Below the pieces are notes generated by a model, which was not told the DNA's origin, did no database searches, and saw nothing but the letters and a program-made list of their open reading frames with translations. Shown one piece after another: positions 1-5,633 of a stretch of DNA of 7,239 nucleotides. Position 1 is the first letter of the stretch. Each line of letters begins with the position of its first letter. Origin of the DNA: Puniceicoccales bacterium (lineage in GTDB: Bacteria; Verrucomicrobiota; Verrucomicrobiia; Opitutales; JAIRLM01); assembly GCA_031258995.1 (NCBI GenBank), contig JAIRMB010000041.1:1-7239 (forward strand), written 5' to 3'. Both the position numbers and the translations under genes were made by a program.

Positions 1-75
1 TTTTCGATTGTCAAGCGCGGTGCGCCCTTCCATGGATCGGGCCGCGGCCGATGGCAGCTGGACCCTGTTCGTACG

Positions 76-1383
76 ATGGATTCCTTTCTTAGCATTCTGA
101 TTGTCTGGGTTGTGACCCCGCTATTGCTATTCTCCTCCTGCTACCTGTCCCTGCGACTCGGCTGGCCCCAATTCCGTAGGATCGGCCAAGCTTTTCGCCA
201 CGTCCTGGCGAAAAGTGATGGTGGTCGGCGTTTCGGAAGTTTTTCCGCCGTAGCGGTCATAGTGGGCGGAAATCTGGGCGCCGGGACGATCGCCGGCACC
301 GCCCTTGCCCTCAAGACCGGCGGACCCGGAGCGCTCTTCTGGATGGTCATCGTGGCTCTGCTGGGTGGGGTGGTAAAGCTGGCCTGCGCATCGCTCGGCA
401 CGCTGTACCAGGAACGGAATAGCCAGGGCGGTTCCATGGGAGGCGCTATGTTCTACATGGCCAAAGGGTTGAATTCTTTTCCGCTAGGCACCGTCTACTG
501 CATCCTACTGATCGGTGCCGCACTGACGGTGGGGAATCTCGTGCAAACCAACGCCTTTGTATCCGCTTTGCCGCAGGCACTGTCCGGCAGCCGGCCAATC
601 GCCGTCCTGCTGCTGGCCGTCCCGACGGCCTTCATCCTCTGCGGAAGTCTGCGCCGTTTTTCGCGGTTCATGTCCGTTTCAGTCCCGATCATTGGCTGTG
701 TCCACGTAATCGTATGTATCGTTGGCATACTCTTAATGCATGATAACGTATTTTCGGTAATCGAAAGCATCTTTCGCGGAGCGGTTGCAGCGCCGGCCGT
801 CGCCGGCGGAGCGGCCGGCGCCGCCATTCTGACAACGGTCCAATCCGGCATTTCGCGCGGTCTCTTTGCCACCGATATCGGACTAGGACTAGCCGCCATA
901 GCCCACGGCGAGGTGGATAGGGGCCGACGGCCGCTCGATCGCCATGCGCGCGAACAGGGGATCATCGCACTCTTGTCCCCCGCCATCGTCGCCGCCGTCT
1001 GTGCCATCACTGGAATTTTAATTCTCTGTGCCGCACCGGATTTTCAGCGCTGTGCCAGTGAAATTTGCGTGCAAACATTTTCCACAGCCTTCCACAGCGA
1101 CTGCGCCGGCTGGCTCATACCTATCACCATATATTGTTTCGCCATAACCACAATGATCGCCTGGGCCTGGTTTGCCGAGCACGCCTTCTACTACTTTCGT
1201 GCGCCAAAACTGCGCATGGCCTTCCGTGCCATTTTTATCGGCCTTATGCCGATCGGTGCCTTCATGGAGAGTTCCTTGCCCTGGACCCTCGCCGACGGCT
1301 GCATCGCCGGCCTACTGCTAACGAATGTTTGCGCCATACTGCTGCTGCGAAAGAAACTAGTGGCGCTCTACGGCAACACATAG
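76..1383 (+). CDS. AGCS-family sodium:amino-acid (alanine/glycine) symporter
   Basis: An inner-membrane carrier expected to import alanine or glycine with sodium. The 435-aa protein is strongly hydrophobic with about ten or eleven candidate membrane segments. AGCS hallmarks are in order: a glycine-rich stretch at residues 64-70 (GGNLGAG), the family signature around GGPGALFWM (82-90), a GAMFYM segment (123-128) where the family usually has GPMYY, RGLFATDIGLG (261-271) followed by AIAH (274-277), and a TTMIAWAWF segment near 358-366. Length is at the short end for the family. Several signature positions differ from the norm, for example TDIG where NEAG is usual, so the substrate is uncertain. 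The ATG start fits the family's N-terminus. The frame is open back to the window edge and no clear ribosome site precedes the ATG, so an earlier start cannot be excluded. It converges with the island genes, about 20 nt from where the repeated tail begins. Confidence 0.9.
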   Translation: MDSFLSILIVWVVTPLLLFSSCYLSLRLGWPQFRRIGQAFRHVLAKSDGGRRFGSFSAVAVIVGGNLGAGTIAGTALALKTGGPGALFWMVIVALLGGVVKLACASLGTLYQERNSQGGSMGGAMFYMAKGLNSFPLGTVYCILLIGAALTVGNLVQTNAFVSALPQALSGSRPIAVLLLAVPTAFILCGSLRRFSRFMSVSVPIIGCVHVIVCIVGILLMHDNVFSVIESIFRGAVAAPAVAGGAAGAAILTTVQSGISRGLFATDIGLGLAAIAHGEVDRGRRPLDRHAREQGIIALLSPAIVAAVCAITGILILCAAPDFQRCASEICVQTFSTAFHSDCAGWLIPITIYCFAITTMIAWAWFAEHAFYYFRAPKLRMAFRAIFIGLMPIGAFMESSLPWTLADGCIAGLLLTNVCAILLLRKKLVALYGNT

Positions 1384-1427
1384 AAATCGTTGCACCGGCC
1401 TCCGATCCCCTCCGCTCTTCCGCGAAC

Positions 1428-1451
1428 GTGTGCCGGTATCGGAGCACTTTT
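1428..1451 (+). terminator. Possible terminator of the symporter gene
   Basis: An imperfect hairpin (GTGTGCCG, loop GTAT, CGGAGCAC; one G-A mismatch and one G-T pair) is followed by TTTT, 45 nt after the symporter stop and in the gap between convergent genes. The T-run is short. The homologous tail at 2517-2534 has lost most of the pairing, so the structure is not conserved between the duplicate copies. Weak call. Confidence 0.3.
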
Positions 1452-1472
1452 CCGCCGGCGAGGACGGCCCCG

Positions 1473-1970
1473 TCAGCTCGTGCTCATGAGCTCGCCCGCG
1501 AAAATTCCCCATTCCGTAAGCCGCGAACTCCACTCGGTCTCGCGATAGGTTGTATAGCGGTATTCCTCTAATTCCTCTCGCCAGGCGCTCGGCAATTTGT
1601 CCAAAACTTTTTCTCGGAACTCCTTTTTGCAGGATGGCGACGTGTGGAGAATCCGCGCAATGGGATGTTGGGCCCAGGTGCTGTCGCTTTCATCCATGCA
1701 CTTCAGTAGAACGGCGAAGAACACATCCCGGCGACCGGCAGCTATCACGTCTGCCAACAGGTCAATGAGCCGAGATTGGGCCTCCGGATTTTGCAACACG
1801 TCGCTACTGGAGAATGACAGAAAATTCAGCGTAGTGGCTTTCCACTCTTTCTGCCCCGATCCGGGCAAGCCGTAGCAATCCCGTATTCTCTGCACCACCC
1901 GCTCCATATATTGCGGCGGCGGAAGCTTTTCTTCTGACGAACTCATAACCGTAGACGTAAACGCACTCAT
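1473..1970 (-). CDS. Small helical protein, paralogue B of the duplicated partner gene
   Basis: Family not recognised. The 165-aa protein is soluble, rich in charged and leucine residues, with no signal peptide or membrane segment, and appears mostly helical. More than half of its aligned residues match the 159-aa protein encoded at 2559-3038. Shared landmarks: KLPP (15-18), YGLPGSG (33-39), VLQN (58-61), QHPIARIL (101-108), a KEF.EK.LDKLP stretch near 116-127, LEEYRY (134-139) and a C-terminal GELMST. The ATG is supported by AAAGGAG at 1981-1987 followed by a second AGG at 1978-1980. It lies 72 nt after the headless long-gene fragment, the same order as in the other copy, so the two were duplicated as a unit. 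It could be an immunity protein, a secretion chaperone or a co-effector; the sequence does not decide between these. Confidence 0.75.
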   Translation of the reverse strand: MSAFTSTVMSSSEEKLPPPQYMERVVQRIRDCYGLPGSGQKEWKATTLNFLSFSSSDVLQNPEAQSRLIDLLADVIAAGRRDVFFAVLLKCMDESDSTWAQHPIARILHTSPSCKKEFREKVLDKLPSAWREELEEYRYTTYRETEWSSRLTEWGIFAGELMSTS

Positions 1971-2042
1971 CTCTTTTCCTCTCCTTTGTTTGTCCGTAGA
2001 TCCCGTCGCGCCAGCTGTCGACTAATTTCACGGCACAGCCGA

Positions 2043-2444
2043 TTAGCTGAAAAACATTTCCGGCTTATCCTTCATCCTAGTCAATAGGAACTGAAAATTT
2101 TCCCTATATTCGGCCGGCGTGACATTTGCTCCCGCTTGCCCCCGATAGGCAGCCGCATAGATTCCGGCCGCGACTTCTCCAAAAGTGTGGTACTGGCCAA
2201 TCTGCATGTAACCGCTAATGGCCCTGAACAGGTCTTTTAGTTCGTTGCCGGGCTGCACCCAGTCCCTTATGACGACCCGCATTTGCTCGAGCGCAGCATC
2301 GACCGCAGCGCTGTTTTCGGCATAGAGTATCGCAAGAATGTCTGTCGTAGTCCCCGACGGCCCGCATAGGGTGCGAAGCCCGGCATCATCGATCAATTTC
2401 GAAAAAGTAGTCCTAGACGTAAGCCGGGGAGGAATTCCTTGCAC
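2043..2444 (-). CDS. Headless copy of the long gene's C-terminal domain (133 aa, GTG start)
   Basis: Aligns along its whole length with residues 454-583 of the 583-aa protein, and the rest of that protein is absent. Residues 3-38, starting GIPPRL and ending TTTDILA, are identical in both. The remainder is diverged but keeps the same pattern, notably YMQIGQYHTFGEV (79-91) against YMQLGQYHSYGEV, then AAAYR and a MK.KP motif near the end. The frame has no internal stop. GTG at 2444 is the only normal start and has no Shine-Dalgarno site. The open frame continues upstream to 2558, directly behind the in-frame TGA of the 159-aa gene, and homology to the long gene runs up to about 2490. It may be translated by reinitiation, or be a decaying fragment. 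Exclusively synonymous differences in the identical block favour a gene that is, or was until recently, functional. Confidence 0.5.
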   Translation of the reverse strand: MQGIPPRLTSRTTFSKLIDDAGLRTLCGPSGTTTDILAILYAENSAAVDAALEQMRVVIRDWVQPGNELKDLFRAISGYMQIGQYHTFGEVAAGIYAAAYRGQAGANVTPAEYRENFQFLLTRMKDKPEMFFS

Positions 2445-2558
2445 TAGCGTGTCGCAGACTGCGCTATTAGGCGGTGGAACCTGGACGCCTAAGATTCCCC
2501 TCCGCTCCTCCGCGAACGTGTCGGACTCGGAGCACTTTTCCGCCGGCGAGGACGGCCG

Positions 2559-3038
2559 TCAGGTCGTGCTCATGAGCTCGCCCACGAAGATACCATATTC
2601 CGTAACTCGCGGCCCGAACTGGCTGCAAACGTCATAGCGGTACTCCTCCAGCTTTGCCCGCTTGTCGCGCGGCAATTTGTCCAAAATTTTTTCTTTGAAC
2701 TCCTTTCCGTGGGACGGTGACATGTAGAGAATTCGCGCAATGGGATGCTGCCCCCAGACGGGATCGCTTTCTCTCATGCGATCTAACAATACTGTAAAAA
2801 GCACATCCCACCGTCCAGCATCTACCACCTCTGCCAACAGTCCAATCAATATGCCCTGTGCTTCTGAGTTTTGCAGCACAGTGCTGTCCGAAAACACGAG
2901 AAAGTTCATAGCAGTGGCTTCACACTTTTTCCGTCCAGAGCCGGGCAGGCCATAGGCATTCCGTATTTTTTTTGCTGCTGCTTCCATGTACCCGCGTGGC
3001 GGAAGTTTCTTCTCAGATGGGCTCATAATCGTATTCAT
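2559..3038 (-). CDS. Small helical protein, paralogue A of the partner gene
   Basis: Family not recognised. The 159-aa soluble, apparently helical protein has KLPP (11-14), YGLPGSG (29-35), VLQN (54-57), QHPIARIL (97-104), KEF.EKILDKLP near 112-123, LEEYRY (130-135) and a C-terminal GELMSTT, all shared with the 165-aa paralogue. I chose ATG 3038 because AGAGGAG lies 9 nt upstream (3048-3054) and because this start lines up with the N-terminus of the paralogue. An in-frame ATG at 3098, 3 nt after the long gene's stop, would add 20 residues but has no ribosome site and no counterpart in the paralogue. The gene directly follows the long gene on the same strand, so the two are very probably co-transcribed and their products may interact. 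Immunity protein, chaperone or co-effector are all possible. Confidence 0.75.
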   Translation of the reverse strand: MNTIMSPSEKKLPPRGYMEAAAKKIRNAYGLPGSGRKKCEATAMNFLVFSDSTVLQNSEAQGILIGLLAEVVDAGRWDVLFTVLLDRMRESDPVWGQHPIARILYMSPSHGKEFKEKILDKLPRDKRAKLEEYRYDVCSQFGPRVTEYGIFVGELMSTT

Positions 3039-3047
3039 TTTTCTCTG

Positions 3048-3054
3048 CTCCTCT
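3048..3054 (-). promoter_or_regulatory. Shine-Dalgarno site deciding the 159-aa start
   Basis: AGAGGAG, 9 nt before ATG 3038. The paralogue has AAAGGAG at the equivalent place before ATG 1970. No comparable site precedes the alternative ATG at 3098. Confidence 0.6.
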
Positions 3055-3101
3055 GTGTGCATCACATCGCCGGACCGATGGTTGTTTGATTCGGCCATAG
3101 A

Positions 3102-4853
3102 TCAAGCAAGAAAATCTTGCGGCTTTTCTTTCATACCCACTAGTAGCCTTTCAAAACGGCGTACAAACTCTGCTTCGTCATTGCAATCGTTGCGGTAGGC
3201 AGCCGCAAAGATAGCGGCCCCAACTTCTCCGTAGCTGTGATATTGGCCCAGCTGCATGTAGAAAGTAATAGTTTTAAACAGATTTTTTAATTCCAGATCG
3301 GGCTGTTGTCCATATTCTACGTAATTTCGCATCTGTTGGAGCGCCTTTTCGATCACATCGGGGCTTTGGGCGTGAAGTACCGCAAGAATGTCTGTCGTCG
3401 TTCCGGACGGCCCGCAAAGTGTGCGCAATCCGGCGTCATCGATCAATTTCGAAAAAGTAGTCCTAGACGTAAGCCTGGGGGGAATTCCTCGCACCAGCGT
3501 TTCGCTGATTTTTTTTCCGGATGGCGGCACCACAATAGCTAAGATGGCATTCCGCAGCCTAACTTCTTCTTGGGCTCGGGCTGGCAAAAGGGGCAGACCA
3601 ATCTGTGACCAAATCGCATTCACCCATTTAAGTGGATTCTCAAAAAAATTCAGCCTTGCCTGCGATGTCATTTCAAAATATGGGGCACCAGGGGGTACGG
3701 CGTATTCTTCGCTGACGGACCTAAATTTTTCTAGTGTCTTTGTGCGGAGTTTGGCTGCAATGGCTGCGCGGGACTCCTCCGTTCCCTGTTCGGCGTTACC
3801 TTCCGTGTAAGTATCTTCGGCAACGAAGCGAAGGGCCGTATCGTTGGCCCTTTGCAGGTCTTTGTGGTTTGGGATTCTTGCGCCACGTCCGCGCGGCCCA
3901 ACTTTGCTTTCGGCTTTTCGCATTTCGCCGAATTGCTTTTCAATGGCCGTTTTAAGGGCGTTGTGCCTTCCACCATCTCTACCCGTCCCCTGCGGAAAGT
4001 AGGCCGCGAGGATTCTTTTTGTAATTTCTTTATCGACGGCTGCCATATTGTATTCTGTAAACATCGGAGTGTTCCGCACCGCGGAAGAAAATTTGTGTAC
4101 CTTTTCTACGAAGGAATCTTTGTGCGCTGCGGAAGAAAATTCGAGTACTCTTTCTGCGAAGCCACCTCCGAAAATTTGATTTCTTGCTGTCGTCAAAACA
4201 AGCAAAGTTATTTCAGATCCTCCGCCAGCACCGGCACGCGCAGCTATAGCCTCGTCGAACTTTTCTAGCAGGGAGTATATCGCGCATAGCATTTGTGTAT
4301 TTTGGAGTTGTCCCTCCAGACCATCCAAGTTTTGTGCAACATTTGTGCCAGCACGCGCAATTAGGGCGTCAATTAAGGCTTTAGGATCACTGCCGTCTAG
4401 TTGCATTCCTTTGAAATAGCCGACGGCGTTTTGTCCATTTGGGCTATGGTCTGCGAAGCGCATCGCAAGTTCGGCGACTATTGCTTTTTGGCAGTCCGTC
4501 GGCAAGTTGTCGAATTGATGTCTCAAATTCCTGAGTAATTGCACGAATTGCTCACGCACGCGTACCTGTGTTGTTCCTATGCTAGCTGGATCGGCTCCAC
4601 TTGCCGCAACGGCTTGCCCTAGGGCAACGCCTACGCGGGCGTCTGTTAGTACGGAGTGCTTTCGCCGAATTTCGCTGGGTTTTCGGCTGCGGGCCAATAG
4701 CGGGTTAGCGCTCGTTCTGGGGGTCCTTTGCGCCGGAGTTGGCAGTTTCACTCTTTGTGGGTTGCCACCGGCCCCATTTGGGGGTCGCGTAGAACTAACT
4801 GCCGGGGCAGCTGGGAGGGTACCCGTTCTCGGTGGTGAAACATCCACAGACAA
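3102..4853 (-). CDS. Uncharacterised 583-aa protein, disordered N-terminus and helical body; candidate effector or toxin
   Basis: Not recognised as any known family. Residues 1-65 are rich in Pro, Thr, Ser, Arg and Ala with almost no hydrophobic segment, so probably disordered; there is no Sec signal peptide or membrane helix. Residues 90-220 look helical. Residues 232-263 are two tandem 16-residue repeats (FAERVLEFSSA and FVEKVHKFSSA). A basic glycine-rich linker (RGRGAR) lies at 321-326. The C-terminal domain, about 440-583, contains the GIPPRL...TTTDILA block (456-491), YMQLGQYHSYGEV (532-544) and AAAYR (550-554), and this domain recurs alone at 2043-2444. A disordered head on a helical body is common in secreted effectors, but that is inference. 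The TTG at 4853 is doubtful: the proposed promoter would start RNA near 4851, which favours GTG 4847 or a later start. It is the first gene of the minus-strand island, transcribed away from the HAD gene. Confidence 0.75.
   Translation of the reverse strand: MSVDVSPPRTGTLPAAPAVSSTRPPNGAGGNPQRVKLPTPAQRTPRTSANPLLARSRKPSEIRRKHSVLTDARVGVALGQAVAASGADPASIGTTQVRVREQFVQLLRNLRHQFDNLPTDCQKAIVAELAMRFADHSPNGQNAVGYFKGMQLDGSDPKALIDALIARAGTNVAQNLDGLEGQLQNTQMLCAIYSLLEKFDEAIAARAGAGGGSEITLLVLTTARNQIFGGGFAERVLEFSSAAHKDSFVEKVHKFSSAVRNTPMFTEYNMAAVDKEITKRILAAYFPQGTGRDGGRHNALKTAIEKQFGEMRKAESKVGPRGRGARIPNHKDLQRANDTALRFVAEDTYTEGNAEQGTEESRAAIAAKLRTKTLEKFRSVSEEYAVPPGAPYFEMTSQARLNFFENPLKWVNAIWSQIGLPLLPARAQEEVRLRNAILAIVVPPSGKKISETLVRGIPPRLTSRTTFSKLIDDAGLRTLCGPSGTTTDILAVLHAQSPDVIEKALQQMRNYVEYGQQPDLELKNLFKTITFYMQLGQYHSYGEVGAAIFAAAYRNDCNDEAEFVRRFERLLVGMKEKPQDFLA
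4065..4160 (-). repeat. Two tandem 48-nt coding repeats
   Basis: 4076-4113 and 4124-4161 are close direct repeats with a 48-nt period, both containing GCGGAAGAAAATT. They encode the two 16-residue repeats F(A/V)E(R/K)V..FSSA of the long protein. The period keeps the frame and equals roughly four helical turns, so copy number could change without breaking the gene. Confidence 0.7.
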
Positions 4854-4857
4854 TCTG

Positions 4858-4885
4858 ATTGTACAAATCTTCGGGGAAATTGCAA
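4858..4885 (-). promoter_or_regulatory. Candidate sigma-70-type promoter of the minus-strand island
   Basis: On the minus strand TTGCAA (4880-4885, 4 of 6 to the -35 consensus) is separated by 16 nt from TACAAT (4858-4863, 5 of 6 to the -10 consensus). The predicted start of transcription is near 4851, on or just inside the TTG given as the start of the long gene. If correct, the message is leaderless or starts at a later codon. Confidence 0.4.
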
Positions 4886-4898
4886 AAAAATTTGCAAT
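4879..4898. promoter_or_regulatory. Perfect inverted repeat overlapping the -35, possible operator
   Basis: ATTGCAAA and TTTGCAAT are perfect 8-nt arms around AAAA. The left arm contains the proposed -35 hexamer of the minus-strand promoter, so a protein bound here would block the island promoter. It could instead form a hairpin in a transcript towards the HAD gene, but it has no GC-rich stem or trailing T-run like a terminator. Confidence 0.45.
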
Positions 4899-4906
4899 AG
4901 ACGCGG

Positions 4907-4918
4907 GGACATATGTCC
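4907..4918. promoter_or_regulatory. 12-nt perfect palindrome, possible second operator
   Basis: GGACATATGTCC is a perfect palindrome 8 nt from the larger inverted repeat, in the same divergent intergenic region. It may be a second binding site or chance; 12-nt palindromes are not rare enough alone to be convincing. Confidence 0.3.
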
Positions 4919-4980
4919 GATTGAGGGAATAGCCTAGGAGAAGGGTCGCCAGCGGCCGTTTGTTTCCAATAGTGGGACAG

Positions 4981-5541
4981 ATGGGCGCCCTAGGGGGAAT
5001 TTTCTTCGATCGGGACGGTACGCTCTGCGAAAATGGCTCCGGCTACCTCGGCGATCCGGAAAAAATTATTCTCGTGGAAAGCGCCGCACAGGTGTTGGCC
5101 GCCATGGGTCGGGCCGGCTATTTGCTTTTTTTAATCACCAACCAGAGCGGGGTGGGGAGGGGCTATTTTCCTGCCGGGGCCGCCCATCGCTGCAATCAGA
5201 GGCTGAAAGAGCTCCTCGGCCATGGGAAAATCTTTCGAGAAACCTGTGTTTCTACCGGCACGCCGGACCGGCCGGACCTCTACCGGAAGCCATCGGCCAA
5301 ATTTCTACTAGAAATGTGCGCTAAGTATGCGCTGGAGCCCGCCTACTGCTGGGTGATCGGTGACAGTCCCTGCGACGGCGAAATGGCGGCACAGGCCGGA
5401 GCAAGAGCCATTCTGATCGGCGCCGGCTCCGGCGCGGCGGTGGAACAACAAGGTGTCTTCCGGTGGCGAGTGCCGAATCTGCCGGCCGCCTGGGATCTGA
5501 TTCGCCGTCAGGACGGAGCGCCCGCCTTTTCCGCCCCTTAG
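4981..5541 (+). CDS. HAD-IIIA phosphatase, heptose-bisphosphate phosphatase (GmhB)-like
   Basis: A cytoplasmic HAD-superfamily phosphatase. Its nearest known role is removal of the 7-phosphate from D-glycero-D-manno-heptose 1,7-bisphosphate for lipopolysaccharide core synthesis; histidinol-phosphate phosphatase is the related alternative. With ATG 4981 the protein is 186 aa. Motif I is FFDRDGT (nucleophile D10, acid/base D12), motif II TNQSG with T53 followed by GRGYF, motif III lysine K103 in YRKPS, and motif IV GDSPCD with D128 and D132. All catalytic residues are present. The CxH...CxC zinc loop typical of GmhB, which lies between motifs II and III, is absent: that stretch has only C89, in TCVSTGTPDRPD. 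ATG was preferred because motif I then starts near residue 8, as usual for the family, and GGGA lies just upstream. TTG 4960 would add seven residues. Probably co-transcribed with the chaperone gene 92 nt downstream. Confidence 0.85.
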   Translation: MGALGGIFFDRDGTLCENGSGYLGDPEKIILVESAAQVLAAMGRAGYLLFLITNQSGVGRGYFPAGAAHRCNQRLKELLGHGKIFRETCVSTGTPDRPDLYRKPSAKFLLEMCAKYALEPAYCWVIGDSPCDGEMAAQAGARAILIGAGSGAAVEQQGVFRWRVPNLPAAWDLIRRQDGAPAFSAP

Positions 5542-5633
5542 GATCCGATCAATGGGCGCCGAAAGAGCTGCTACCGGCATGGCGACACACAAATTCTCTT
5601 GCGACGGCGGCCCTGCCCCCTTTTCTCTCACCT

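Larger units (their letters stand above)
1404..2492. repeat. Direct tandem duplication, left copy (unit B)
   Basis: Left copy of a direct tandem duplication. It holds, in plus coordinates, a roughly 70-nt tail, the 165-aa gene and the headless C-terminal domain of the long gene. The tail (1404-1472) matches 2493-2558 with few substitutions and three small indels, including the shared CCGCGAACGTG and TTTTCCGCCGGCGAGGACGG. Coding parts align throughout with unit A but are patchily diverged: the GIPPRL block is close to identical while the rest differs considerably. Boundaries were judged by eye and are good to about 10 nt. Confidence 0.8.
2493..3545. repeat. Direct tandem duplication, right copy (unit A)
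   Basis: Right copy of the unit, made of the tail (2493-2558), the 159-aa gene and the last ~145 codons of the long gene. Homology with unit B ends near 3539-3545, where CTAAGAT is shared with 2489-2495. Beyond that point the long gene continues with sequence that is absent from unit B. Boundaries judged by eye. Confidence 0.8.

Noticed and set aside
1..100. Possible 3' end of an upstream gene (a frame open from the window edge to TGA 98-100, another to TAG 90-92).
   Set aside because: All three plus-strand frames are open here for similar lengths, and none gives a recognisable C-terminus, so no frame can be chosen.
1065..1571. 168-aa plus-strand open frame across the symporter's 3' end.
   Set aside because: It overlaps well-supported symporter codons in another frame, and its Arg/His-rich composition is typical of a shadow frame.
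1404..3545. Insertion sequence or transposon as the source of the repeated module.
   Set aside because: No transposase, terminal inverted repeats or target-site duplication could be seen. The pattern is a simple direct tandem duplication.
1404..3545. CRISPR array or attachment-site repeats.
   Set aside because: There are only two long, diverged, mostly coding copies; no short regularly spaced repeats, tRNA gene or integrase are present.
3388..3810. 140-aa plus-strand open frame, similar to a 99-aa frame at 2338-2637.
   Set aside because: The two resemble each other only because each is antisense to a copy of the duplicated domain. The minus-strand reading carries the synonymous-only pattern.
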